Assembly: GCA_019096065.1 (NCBI GenBank)
Contig: JAGUCH010000005.1
Coordinates: 1,798,001 to 1,862,000 of the forward strand
Source of the DNA: Paracyclopina nana
Taxonomy: Eukaryota > Arthropoda > Copepoda > Cyclopoida > Cyclopettidae
Direction: 5' to 3'
Length of the DNA stretch: 64,000 bases
Made by a program: the position numbers and the translations under genes. The notes under the pieces are model-generated. The model saw only the letters and a program-made list of their open reading frames with translations. It ran no database searches and had not been told where the DNA came from. Every line of letters begins with the position of its first letter. Position 1 is the stretch's first letter. Shown piece by piece: positions 12,362-22,700 of the stretch.

Positions 12362-13260
12362 TAGTTCTCGACAACGACATTGCCCTTTTCAGAGACATAG
12401 AGACCATCAAGGAACTTTCTGATATCCTTGTTCTTCACTGTGGTGGATTGTTGAATGAGAGCAGCAGATTGGCTGACAGCTTCAACGTTGTTTCCAGTGA
12501 GGATCAACTCGTCCTTTTGATCCTTGGAGTTCTCGCACTTGACACCGTCGTGCATGCGAACACGCCTGGTGTATTTCTCACCCAAGAAGTTCCTCACCTC
12601 AACCAAGGTACCGCCCTCGCTGATAGCACAGTTGATGGGGAAATGGGCATAGACAGCCCTCATCTTGTACTTGTAGCCCTGCAACACACAACAGCCATAG
12701 TTTAGCAAACTGAAAAAGTTACTAAGTTATCTAAATTCAAAACCCAGGGGCTCATCATGACAGCTTTTATTTCTTAACTACGTTGAATTGACACAACGCT
12801 TACAAAACTGACAAAAAAAATTTGTCATCTCTGTTATTACAAGGTTTCAGAAATTTTCGAGTTGTAACTGCATAATTACCTCTTATAATGAGAGGCTTAG
12901 TTGAATAAAGACCAAATTAGAGATACAAAATGGAACGCGCTATTAAACGGTGCTCTAATTTGGAGCCTGTTTTCTTCTCCTAACGAAATTGGGCGAAAAA
13001 AGGCTTACCTTAGTGACACCGTTCATAAGGTTGGTGATGTGAGAGCACACGGTCCTGACGGCGGCCAACTCCTTCCTCTTACCGAACCATTTCTCCACAC
13101 GCACTGACTTCTTGTCGGGCATGGAAATGTCGACGGCCAAGTGCTTGAAACTCTTGGTCAGAGTTCCACGGGGCCCCTTCACGGTAACCACCCGAGATTT
13201 GACGGTAACGTCGACGCCATCGAGCACTTTCACGGTTTGGTTAGTGTTGATCACCTTCAT
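12361..13260 (-). CDS. RpL9: 60S ribosomal protein L9 (uL6)
   Basis: Component of the large cytosolic ribosomal subunit. Coding exons 13009-13260 and 12361-12678 give 189 residues (family about 190). The start MKVINTNQ matches the family; an intron acceptor (TTTCAG) lies one base before the ATG, so a noncoding first exon exists. On the minus strand that exon is best read as about 13391-13427, beginning in a pyrimidine tract (CTTCCTTTTTCTGG) and ending at a GTAAAT donor. Recognisable blocks: '[17 protein letters not shown]', '[16 protein letters not shown]', '[23 protein letters not shown]' (shortened here) and '[16 protein letters not shown]'. It is divergently paired with RPL18; the pyrimidine-rich starts of the two genes lie about 230 bp apart. 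The TOP-like 5' end predicts mTOR-controlled translation, by family knowledge. Confidence 0.97.
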
Positions 13261-13427
13261 CCTGAAACACCAAAGTTGACCTCTTAATCGATGTAAAATC
13301 ACCAGGGACAAAGGTAAGCGACGATAAATTCGCCTTAGGTCGAGTGATGCCGGGGCTATTTCGCGATTTCGTCGTGTGACTTTTATTTACCCGACTTATT
13401 GGAAGGTATTTTGCCAGAAAAAGGAAG

Positions 13428-13656
13428 TGTCAGCTGTGGGGCGTCCATAGAAAAATATCAGCGTATATTATGAAAACCGAATAAATCAAAAATCAAAAAC
13501 TATTATTTTTTACAAAGAAGTTTAGAAAATAAACACAAATTAATTTTTAGAAATATTTTTGTTTTTGGGTCGCCCTTTAGAGAGGTGCTGTGATTTGACG
13601 GAAAAAGTTGCGCTTGTTGTTGCGCTTGAAGCTTCATTGTTTACATCCAGGTGTCG
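13428..13656. promoter_or_regulatory. Bidirectional RPL9/RPL18 promoter region
   Basis: About 230 bp between two pyrimidine-rich starts facing away from each other: CTTCCTTTTTCTGG on the minus strand (13414-13427) and CTTCTCTCGTCCTTTTCC on the plus strand (13657-13674). Both resemble the TCT/TOP initiators of animal ribosomal protein genes. The interval is AT-rich in the middle, with no TATA box positioned for either start. Confidence 0.55.
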
Positions 13657-13683
13657 CTTCTCTCGTCCTTTTCCGGCTAAACT

Positions 13684-14759
13684 ATGGTGAGTAAAACAGT
13701 TTTCTGCAATTTTGCCTTAGAAAATCGTCAAATTTCCTTGCCATCTGAGGCCGAACGTGAATTCTAGTCGCTGAAATGCATTCATCTTATTCCAGGGTGT
13801 GGACATTCGACACAACAAGGACCGCAAGGTCCATAGGACCAAGCCAAAGTCCGAAGATATCTACTTGGGCCTCCTCGTCAAGGTAAGCCAACAAATTGCC
13901 ATAAAGAGGCTGACTTGAGCTTTGAGTGAACTTTTAGTGATGACTTAAAATGCAGACGGGCGGACTGAACTTTTTTGTTGAGATTTCTGCATCCTGAAAA
14001 GATCGTCAAGGACCTTCTAATTCCATGAATATTTTGGCAGTTGAGTTCAAAGTTTTGTTTTCATTTCAGTTGTACCGCTTCTTGGCTAGGCGTACCAATG
14101 CCAAGTTCAACGAGATCGTGCTTCGCCGTCTCTTCATGTCCAAGATCAACAGGCCTCCATTGTCCGTTGCTCGCCTCGCTCGTCACATGAACAAGGCTGG
14201 ACGTGAGGGCAAGATTGCTGTCGTTATTGGCACCGTTACCAACGACTTGAGGCTCTTCAAAGTGCCCAAGATGACCGTAAGTCAACTTTAACTTTTTTTA
14301 GTGCTGGGATTTGGCTAATATGATGATTTAAAATGCAGACGGGCGGACTGAACTTTTTTGTTGAGAGCACTGCATGCTGACTTGTCATGAAAATTCACAA
14401 CTTGGAGTAATGCAAATTTCATGAAGCTGTCACATCAAGTCTCTCCTTGAATTCCGAATGTAGTGCTAATATTTTTACCGCCTTTGTTCCAGGTTGCTGC
14501 TCTCCACGTGACAGAAAAAGCCCGTGAGCGCATTTTGAAGGCCGGCGGAGAAGTCATCACTTTGGACCAATTGGCCTTGAGAGCCCCTGAAGGCAAGAAC
14601 ACTATGCTGGTCCAAGGCAGAAGGACCGCAAGGTTGGCCAACCGCCATTTCGGCGCTGCTGGCAAGCCTGGCTCACATGTCAAGCCTTTGGTGAGATCCA
14701 AGGGAAGGAAGTTCGAAAGGGCTCGTGGTCGTCGTGCCAGCCGTGGTTACAAGAAATAG
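13684..14759 (+). CDS. RpL18: 60S ribosomal protein L18 (eL18)
   Basis: Large-subunit ribosomal protein. Four coding exons: 13684-13686 (only the ATG), 13796-13882, 14070-14276 and 14493-14759, giving 187 residues (family 188). The first exon ends directly after the start codon (ATG|GTGAGT), a layout known from other ribosomal protein genes. The protein starts [20 protein letters not shown] and contains '[21 protein letters not shown]', '[18 protein letters not shown]', 'VTNDLRLF', '[20 protein letters not shown]' and the basic end [11 protein letters not shown]. The 5' UTR is short and starts in a pyrimidine tract, as in TOP mRNAs. Introns 2 and 3 each carry a U43-type box C/D snoRNA, so the gene is also a snoRNA host. 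Confidence 0.97.
13932..14001 (+). ncRNA. Box C/D snoRNA, U43 (SNORD43)-like, copy 1 in RPL18 intron 2
   Basis: C box TGATGA at 13938-13943 and D box CTGA at 13994-13997 lie inside an RPL18 intron, with short flanking complementarity (CTTTT upstream, AAAAG downstream). Between them is GACGGGCGGA followed at once by an internal CTGA (D' box). GACGGGCGG is the exact antisense of CCGCCCGTC in the universally conserved 3' part of 18S rRNA. The fifth base upstream of D' pairs with the C that U43 (SNORD43) methylates in vertebrates (18S Cm1703 in human). U43 carries the same GACGGGCGGA guide. The ends are approximate. Confidence 0.85.
14316..14385 (+). ncRNA. Box C/D snoRNA, U43 (SNORD43)-like, copy 2 in RPL18 intron 3
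   Basis: Second copy of the element in the preceding intron. C box TGATGA is at 14321-14326, the same AAAATGCAGACGGGCGGA guide and D' CTGA follow, and the D box CTGA is at 14377-14380. The core of about 37 nt from AAAATGCAG to GTTGAGA is identical to copy 1, whereas the flanks and the stretch before box D differ. The copies therefore arose by duplication and only the functional core is conserved, which supports both being active guides. Confidence 0.85.
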
Positions 14760-15410
14760 ATTTTCGGTCCCTTCTCATATGTTTACTCCTTATTCGAAAA
14801 AATGTCGGTCAATAACACAGTGTTATTCTGATGCCACGAGGTTGTCACTGTCGAACTATTTTCACTTTCTCATTTGCGGATAAAGGGAGGGTGTATCTTT
14901 AATTTTTATCTCGTGTACCGCTAATATTAAGTCATTTCCTGAGGTTTTGCTGATTGCCAGCAAAAAGGTACTGCTCATCTATTGAAGAATCTTGTTCAAC
15001 TTCCTCTAGTTTGAGAATGACTGCTAATTTATCTGACGTTCCAGTCAGCAAGGATATTTTGTCAAAGGTTGATTTTTATTTAGGTGAACAGGGCCGATTG
15101 CTGCTGCTGCTAAGCAATCTCGTTTTTCCTGCTTTGTACCTGCGTTTCAACACACGTAGTTGGTAGCCGGTCTTTGAGTGAGCTAGAGCGTGCACCAATT
15201 ATTACCTGTAGTACCATTTTGCAGCTGATTCCTTTTGGCACTCATGATTTTTTATTTTTAGCCAACAAGTAAGGCAATTGTAGTGCGCAGCATGAAGAAT
15301 GCTCCATGCGTAATAATAAAGTGTGTGATTGCCATACCTGGAAGCTAGTGAGGCAGCCGTGGAAAAATGTGAAAGCTTCAATAATGCCACTGCTATGTGC
15401 AATGTAAGTC
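14760..15410. other. Intergenic region between RPL18 and the TTLL-type gene
   Basis: About 650 bp holding the RPL18 3' UTR and the promoter and 5' UTR of the downstream ligase on the same strand. There is no canonical AATAAA close to the RPL18 stop. No other gene is seen. Confidence 0.4.
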
Positions 15411-17107
15411 ATGAGTAATTGTGACGAAAGTTGGTGGAGAAAAATCAAAAGGCTGGCCAAAATGAGGGGAATCAATCCCGTTTATGCAGCTTCTGTGATT
15501 GTCCTTTTTCTGGGCTTGGTGTTGACTACCTATAACCTACATAAACTAGGGACTCTTCAACAAGGATTAGTTGAGCTAAGCCATCCTGGAGGCAAGTCCA
15601 AATTCAGCAGTGAAAGCTGCTCGAGCTTGTCTCCCAAATATGCAGTGTATGGCAAAAATCAAGAGTCTGGGCATTTGAAGCATGTATATGCAGTGCTAGA
15701 ACGCGCAGGTTACTCCAGGGTCAGCTACGAAATGACCTCTGATTGGAACTTGCTATGGGCACACGACTATCCCTTCAAGAAAATAAAGCCCATCATCAAG
15801 GCCATGAAGCCTGGCCAAAAAGTGAACAAGTTGCCGGGATCCGGATTTGTCACCAATAAAGTGAACCTTGCCACCTCTGGACTCGGTCATATTCCTCCTG
15901 CTTTCAAAATACCCAATGACACTGCAAAACTTATGGACTACGCCAAGGCTTATCCAGAGAAAATGTTTGTGCAGAAAAACTCCAACCATCGTGGGATCAA
16001 AATTGAGAAAATCGAAAAGCTCGATTTGAAGACCTCCGGATCGTTTGTGCAGGAATTCGTGCATGACCCTTTCCTCATTGATGGATACAAGTTTGACATA
16101 GGAGTGTACACGATGATTACTTCAATTGATCCTCTGAGGATCTATGTCTACAATGGGGACTGTCTGCTTCGATTTTGTCCCAAGAAGTATCACCCTTTCG
16201 ACGAGACAGATCGAGACAAGTATGTGGTGCATGACGACTACAGGCCCACGTGGGAAGTCCCTGTGATGTCGAAAATCTACTCAGACCTCAAGTACACTTT
16301 CAAAGAGACTCTAAATACTCATATAAGGTACAAGCAAATATTATCTTCTGTGGCAAGCCAAGTGTGACTATATTCTCATTTAGATCTGTGATGGGAGATA
16401 AGGCACCAGACAAGTTGTGGAGCACTATCAACGACATCATCATTGACGTGTACACGCACAAGGAGGCCGATTTCATCAGTGCCATTTCTCGTTATCCTCA
16501 AAAGAGGGGCTTTTTTGAGATGGTTCGTTTCGATTTTGTCCTCGACTCAAAATTAAACGTCTACCTAATGGAAGTCAACATGAGTCCCAACTTGAGCACC
16601 AAACATTTTGCAGGTAAATGCTCATAGTTTAAGCTTGCAAGATCAATTTTTAGGGCTCGTATTTCAGGCAATCGTTTGCTATATGAGCAAGCCATTTATA
16701 ATGTTCTAAGGCTGGTGGGAGCAGCAAGGCCAGGCCTGGCCAATTCAGACTCGTTACTGCCCCCCTCAAAGGAAGAGGGCGAAATGCAAGTATCAGAAAA
16801 GGACATCTCGGTGTTTGCAGAAGAATGCTCCTCGCAAACTTGCTCCCAGCCTGAATCATGTGACCGCCATGAATGCAGATTGTGCCATTATTGCCTGTCC
16901 TCCGACGAGGTCGAGTACCTCAAGGCCGCCTACCTTGAGCACATGAATCGACATGCCACAAAGAGGGTATATCCCAGGCCACTTTTGAGCAGGGACGAAG
17001 GGCAGAAAATGCGTAAAGAAACCTGGAACGAGCTTTCGGACAGCAATGCCAAAATGCACCAATGGTTCGTAGGAAAATGTATCATGGATGCACTATGGTG
17101 CCATTAA
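15411..17107 (+). CDS. Membrane-anchored tubulin-tyrosine-ligase-like protein (TTLL15-like)
   Basis: ATP-grasp ligase of the TTL family, which adds amino acids such as glutamate to side chains of tubulin or other proteins. Three exons, 15411-16327, 16384-16613 and 16668-17107, give 528 residues. A single hydrophobic helix lies at about residues 24-42 (VYAASVIVLFLGLVLTTY), so the enzyme is probably a type II membrane protein with a lumenal catalytic domain, as proposed for nematode ttll-15. TTL signatures: 'WNLLWAHDYPF', 'KVNKLPGSGFVTNK', 'FVQKNSNHRGIKI', 'FDIGVYTMITSIDPLRIYVYNGDCLLRF' (shortened) and the Mg-binding 'YLMEVNMSPNLS'. The C-terminal exon has a Cys-rich segment (CSSQTCSQPESCDRHECRLC). 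The substrate cannot be deduced. It converges with ECI2: the stops are 76 bp apart. Confidence 0.85.
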
Positions 17108-17152
17108 ACGAAATTGTTTTTTACACTTCTTGTTAAATGTAGAATGTCACAA

Positions 17153-17158
17153 AATAAA
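17153..17158 (+). terminator. Poly(A) signal AATAAA of the TTLL-type gene
   Basis: AATAAA lies 46 nt after the stop codon and 25 nt before the end of the convergent ECI2 coding region. Cleavage 10-30 nt further on would make the two 3' UTRs touch or overlap. Confidence 0.65.
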
Positions 17159-17182
17159 GGCATATATGCTATGTGTAAAGTT

Positions 17183-18903
17183 TCACTTTGAGTTACCGAG
17201 CTTTGCAAGGATTACTTGGATGGCATTAGCACATTCCTCAGACTGCCACACTCGAGCTAGATGCTGACACTCTCGCTCGTTCACTGCATGCAGTAATTCA
17301 GTGTCATGCGCTCGGATGATGGACTTGATCCTCTCTAACACGTTGGGCTGAAACGAGGCCATGTGCGCCAGCCTTTCCCTAACACGTTCCTCAAATGAGT
17401 CCTCGGGGAAAACCTCATTGACATACCCGCATTTTTGGGCCTCTTGAGCATTCAGAACTTGATCAAAGAGCAGCAGCTCATTGGCCTTTGCTCTGCCCAT
17501 AATCCGAGGAAAAGTGTAGCTCGAACAGCCTTCCGGAGCCTGACCCACACTCGCAAAAGGAGTGCGGATCGTGGCCTTTTCTGACATGTAGACAGCATCA
17601 AAGAGTCCAAGGATTGTGGCAGAAATGCCCACTGCTGGCCCATTGAGTGCGGCCACCAAGACCTTCGGGTATTCAATAAAGGCTGCAACGTAATTCCTCA
17701 ATACGTGGGCGGACATCTCTGCTGCAGCCTTTGGGGACTCGGCCTTGGTCCTGAAACATTAGCTCTATAGTAAGAACGTCCCCCGACGAAACAGCAATTT
17801 TAATGTGTCAAATCTGAAAAGAACTCTTTATTCCTCGTCACTTTTTTCGTAATCTTTATCGTGCTCCGATTCGTTGCTTCCTTCCCTTAGCCACTGTTGC
17901 AATGCCGCTTTGGCCTCTGGCTCCGAGGCCAACTCATATGGAGTGAGTCCATCCTTGTTGGGCTGCCTGACATCAATACGTCCGGACGAGCGTAGCAAAT
18001 CAATGCAACGCTTATTGCCTTTCTTGGCAGCCAAATGTATGGGAGCATCTCCCAGCCTATTTTCCAGGCTGACATCTAATTGCTGGCCAAGGGAAAGGAG
18101 TCTCTCCATGCAATCCTCATGACCTCCTCGAGCAGCCCAATGAAGGGCGGAATTGCCAGCCAGATCAGGAATGTTGACAGGCACCTTATTTGCAAGACAC
18201 TCCTCTAGCAACGCAAGATTTCCCCTTTTGCAAGCGTCATGAAGTGGGTTGATGTCTAATTCCTCCTTGTTATTGCCCAGGAAATTGGAGGGGACCAGTC
18301 CTTCGTTTCCCCTGCATCTTGCTCGCCACCACGAAGGGTCCGAGGTGGAATCCACAATGTAAAGGAGGTCACCTTCGTTGAAAGTTAGCTCATCCTCATC
18401 TTTGGCAGTGTAAGCAAACTTGGCCCTCACAAACTTGAGGTTTTTCGGCTTAGGTGGAGGCTTAATTATTTGAGCAGCGGACATTTTCGCCAAAGTATGC
18501 TGCTGTGCTTATCAAACATCCGAGGAGTGAGTCATGACACAGCTACTACGACGCTAGGGCTGAAAGGTGTTTTTGACACTACTCACCATTGACTAGCAAA
18601 GTCTGCCAGGTCGTTGCCGCTGCTGAAATATCGCCCTGTTCCGGTTAGCACCGTAATTTTGACTTTTGGATCGTCGGCAGAGGCTGTCAAGGCTGCAGGA
18701 ATGGCCATGTACAGTTTCGAATTGATGGCGTTGAGTCGTTGAGGTCTGTTGATGCGCAGCGTTTGCACGCCTGTGTTTTCGTCCAGATCAATGACAAGGT
18801 CACTCGACTGACAACTAGAGAGCCATGCTTGGCCTTGAACCATTGTCGGCCTTTTCGGAGCCAAACAGGTTGAAGCGGAGATAATTCTGGCTATCCGATT
18901 CAT
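17183..18903 (-). CDS. ECI2: Enoyl-CoA delta isomerase 2-like (crotonase fold), mitochondrial
   Basis: Converts delta3- to trans-delta2-enoyl-CoA so that unsaturated fatty acids can enter beta-oxidation. Two exons, 18587-18903 and 17183-17750, join in phase 2 and give 294 residues. The N-terminus MNRIARIISASTCLAPKRP is basic and amphipathic, suggesting mitochondrial import. The C-terminus GNSK is not a peroxisomal SKL signal, and the N-terminal acyl-CoA-binding domain of vertebrate ECI2 is absent. Oxyanion-hole and active-site motifs: 'RYFSSGNDLADF', 'ALNGPAVGISATILGLFDAV' and 'GQAPEGCSSYTFPRIMG', the last with the catalytic Glu that distinguishes ECI2. The 836-bp intron contains the whole OSTF1 gene in the same orientation. 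Confidence 0.9.
17826..17831 (-). terminator. Poly(A) signal overlapping the OSTF1 stop codon, inside the ECI2 intron
   Basis: The minus strand reads GAG GAA TAA AGAG: AATAAA includes the TAA stop. This signal lies within the ECI2 pre-mRNA intron on the same strand, so it could also prematurely end ECI2 transcripts unless splicing outcompetes it. Confidence 0.65.
17828..18493 (-). CDS. OSTF1: Osteoclast-stimulating factor 1 (SH3 + ankyrin), intronless and nested
   Basis: Small adaptor of the OSTF1 family, which links Src-type kinases and other partners through SH3 and ankyrin modules. It is a single uninterrupted frame of 221 residues (human OSTF1 214). The SH3 domain lies at about residues 20-75 ('FAYTAKDEDELTFNEGDLLYIV', shortened; 'WWRARCRGNEGLVPSNFL'). 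Ankyrin repeats lie at about 80-185 ('PLHDACKRGNLALLEECL', 'GNSALHWAARGGHEDCMERL', 'GDAPIHLAAKKGNKRCIDLL'), followed by an acidic tail. The gene sits inside the only intron of ECI2 on the same strand, 335 nt after the ECI2 exon 1 donor in transcription order. Vertebrate OSTF1 genes are multi-exon, so the lack of introns suggests retrocopying into the ECI2 intron; no poly(A) tract or target duplication remains visible. No frame damage is seen. Confidence 0.93.
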   Translation of the reverse strand: MAKMSAAQIIKPPPKPKNLKFVRAKFAYTAKDEDELTFNEGDLLYIVDSTSDPSWWRARCRGNEGLVPSNFLGNNKEELDINPLHDACKRGNLALLEECLANKVPVNIPDLAGNSALHWAARGGHEDCMERLLSLGQQLDVSLENRLGDAPIHLAAKKGNKRCIDLLRSSGRIDVRQPNKDGLTPYELASEPEAKAALQQWLREGSNESEHDKDYEKSDEE

Positions 18904-19749
18904 TTTTGGCTGTTTTGTTTACAGTTTACGCTCCGCGAGTTCCCAGAAAATAAAAGACAACAAAAGGCAAAAAACGCCAAATGCGCGCGCGCAAAGATTA
19001 ACATATCTTTTTTATCTACTGACATTAATAAAAAAGTCGAGAAACAGAATTGTGTTGGATTGACACTCTTTATTTCCTTTAAAAGTGTGCATAGCCGATC
19101 ATTTTTTAAATATAGTACACGGTTTGCAATTCATAATTGGTAGTAATGTGTTCTGAGAAGGTTGTATGTCATGACAAGAAAGAAATCAGCTTACATAGTG
19201 ACTAAAACTCACTTTTCTTCATAATTTTGGTTGTGAATAACGTGTGATTGATGCAACAAAATAAGGTGGGTGGTTTTTCATGAACTGAAGCTGGCATGGC
19301 GTGTGTGCGGGTAAAAAGAGGGGGTCACATGGTATTTGTAGTCAGGGCATTACTGTACGTAAAAAATGCTAATATTGTCAGGGTTTAGCTCATATGTGGA
19401 AGTTGCTGCTGCAGCCTTCATCATGGGGAAGTGCTGAGTCGATTCTTATTATAATCATCCCTAAATATCTTTGCACACATGCGCGCGCGCACTTCCTCAT
19501 AATACGAGATTATAATACCCTAAACACAGCAGTATATATCATGTATTGTGTGTATTAATTTGACCTGATGGAATTGCGGCGGCTGCAGTAAAAGCATCAT
19601 ATAATATGAAAATGACAAAAAAGCAATCATCATCATAACTATCTCGCGTCTCCTCTCCAGCGCAACTTTTTTCTTTTCGTAGTAGTAATCTGTAGGTATT
19701 TTCTTTGTGCTTCATCAATTCATATGTAGTAGTAGTAGGGGAAGACGGA
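18904..19749. other. 3' UTR region of iRhom and spacer to ECI2
   Basis: About 850 bp. A minus-strand AATAAA at 19069-19074 lies some 680 nt downstream of the iRhom stop and is the likely end of its 3' UTR. The part nearest ECI2 (about 18904-19010) includes an alternating GCGCGC run and probably holds the ECI2 promoter. No further gene is seen. Confidence 0.5.
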
Positions 19750-22700
19750 TCACACTTCCGCATCGAGGTTGATGTTCTGGTCGGCGCAAAAGTCCTTGGT
19801 GATGGGGATGCAGTTGAAGTACTTGCACACCTCGCAGTCGTGGATGGGCGTCACGTAGAAGAGGAGCAGGAGTCCGACGAACAGGAAGAGGACACTGGCG
19901 AAGCAGATCCACACCAGGATGATTTTACGACGACGCTCGTACAGCCCGAAGGTCACATAGGGCTGCAGCGCGTACGACAGCAGGAACCCGAAAATGAAGC
20001 CGAAGAGGTGCGCGTAGTTGTCCACCCAGGGCAGCAGTCCGGCCAAAAACAGCACGGCCGTCACCCCGACGATCTTGAGGATCGCCATTTCGGGGTACTT
20101 GAGCGACGGCCACTGGTGGATCACTTCCACCATTGCCAGGGCCAAGAGGCCGAAGTGCGCACCCGCCGGGCCCACTTCGGCCCTGTAGGGCACGAAAATG
20201 GCCGAGGCCAAATTGCCCACCATTCCGGAGCCCAGGTAGATGAGCGAGATCCTCGTGGAGCCGCAGAGCTTTTCCAGATCTCGCATCAGCCAGTACTGGA
20301 GCACCACAGTTAAAGCCAAATGCAACAGCCTTGAAAGTATGCATGGATGTATTGGAAAGCACTACTGGTATAGATTAAAAGGCAATTACCCTGCGTGCAA
20401 GAAGAGCGGCGTCCATACCCGATAAAACTGGTCTGGTACATCACGATCACGGAATGGAAGAAGACCACATACGTCATCCAAGCAAGATACCTGCAAAGAA
20501 ATTATTTATTTGAGAGCAGGGTACCCTGAAAATTCATGCTGGCATAAGAGCAACCCAATTGAAAAGTCGGAGCCACTCTAGTAATTTTGAAATACCAAAA
20601 AAACAGTGATTTCTCCAATCTGCGTACTCCGCTCAAGTTATCCGAGGCGGCGATGCACCGCTCCGCGCCTCGGACATCTAAACAGTTAGCAATAGCAACT
20701 CACTTGAGAGCATAACGCGGCCTCCTCGTGGAATGTGCCACCGACAAACATGCAGTACTCTGGCGTGGTTATTTTGCATTGTCCACGGATGCCAATGCAA
20801 CACGGATGGCCTATCACTTCGCACACCATATGTTCGGCGGCATGGCCATGCCCACTCTGCTCCAGAGTCTCTACGTCCATCTTTCGCCGGCAGATAGGCC
20901 ATTTGGTGATATCATCTGGCCAGATGTAGGGAGCCACAGATGCGGGAGACTCGCAAAACCTGAAAAGGTACACGTTATTTACAAAGTTGTGGCCAAATTT
21001 CAAGACTCTTTGCTCGAATTGTCAACTTGGTATTCTAAACATAATCAACTATTTTTAGTAAGGAATTTGTCTTACTGTGGATCCAGTCCGCACACTGGGC
21101 CCGAGCTGCGCCTGTGTTCAGTTGGATACTGCGAGTACCATTCGGCAGGACGCCACTGTAATATGATGAATAAGTAATACACTGCCATAAAAGTATCATA
21201 TCACATGTTATTGTTGTATATGACGTACCCATTTCGACCTCGGAGGATGCTTGTCCGAATTTGCTCCGTTTGGATCATTGATCTTGCTGCATTCTGACTT
21301 TGGACTTTGGACACAGCCCGATCGGTCTTTGCGGATACAGCACGCTGTATCGCGCTCCTTCAGTCGTTCATCCTTGATTTCCCGGTCCAAAACGGAGTCC
21401 CAACGCATGCACGGCGCATACTTGGCACCCAGATGTATCAAATCGATCTGCAAGAATGGGAAAAAAATCATTTTTTCCTCCTCCAAGCTATCCATAGACC
21501 ACAAGGTGACATTGAGAAGTAGAGCGCACAGAGGTGCAGAATACGTAATGAGGCTTTCTATCCTATATATTACGCTGTGCTGCTGTTACATGTTATATGG
21601 TAGTTCTCCGTAGCAAGCTTGGGGATATTTCTACATACAGCATTTGGTAAAGTAGGCCTTGTATACAGGCCAGTATTTTTGTAGTAGGCCGAGTAGTAGT
21701 AGCAGGATACAACAATGCCTAGCAATTAGTTGCAGCTATATGCTAGCCAGCAAGAACTTTACTAAACTGTTTCCTCCGGCCCACAGTGCATGGAGAGCAT
21801 CATACTACTACGTACATCGTCCTTTCCTTGGCCTTCATGCTGCATATGGCAAAGTTTTCTGGTCTTAGGACCTTTATATCGATCAGCAAAGTCCATAAAG
21901 ATGACCTCCAAGATATGCATCAACAAATACTAATTTTTTCTGGCCTTCCCCTTTTTCTTACTCTAGGTAAAGCAGCATTTGAATATGTAGCATAATATAT
22001 GTGACTTACCGCCGACGGTCCGATCCAAAAGTTGGCCGGCTCCAAATGAGTCACCGATTCGACGTCCAAGTTGGTCACGAGCACCTACCGAGCATAATAA
22101 CAGCTGTAGTGGCATGGAAAAACACAGAAAAGGTGCAAAGTAATACCATTCCCGACTTTTTGTAGAGGTCAATGCCGATTGGACCAATGCCATAAATGGC
22201 TATCGTGATGAGCATGATGAAGATCTGCACAAAGGTCATCCAGTAGGTGAAGAAAGGCCGATGGTCACCCGAGTTGCCACCCAGTTTGCGTTTTCGCGTT
22301 GATTCCGGAGCGCGTCGCTTCGCGCGCCGTCGCCCGGTCAACAGCCGACCAAGATATCCCATGCCGTGTTTTCGTCGATCGCTGTTGTCAAAGGCCGCAT
22401 CCAGGAGGCGATTCCATATTCGTGTCGCACCCACATCTGACCCCATTCGCGGCAAATCAGCCTCTGGCCTCGGCAGTTGCCAGCTACACGATCTGCAAGC
22501 ATAAGGGGAAAAAGTTCGACCTTGATTTATGACCTTGCAGCCTTTTTTACGAGGGTCGCGCACGCGAAACGGATTATGCAGCAGCTAGCCAGAAAATAAT
22601 CTTTTTTTCAGTGCCTTCAACAAAATGAACATGAAATTATGCAATATGATAAAAAATGTACTCAGGCTGGCCAGTTCTGAGCGTATTTTTGATGAAATGC

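Noticed and set aside
12709..12850. Box C/D snoRNA in the RPL9 intron
   Set aside because: A minus-strand TGATGA exists near 12748, but no CTGA follows at a suitable distance.
19750..20329. Active rhomboid protease
   Set aside because: The GxSxG nucleophile position reads GPAGAHFG and the iRhom homology domain is present, so it is an inactive rhomboid.
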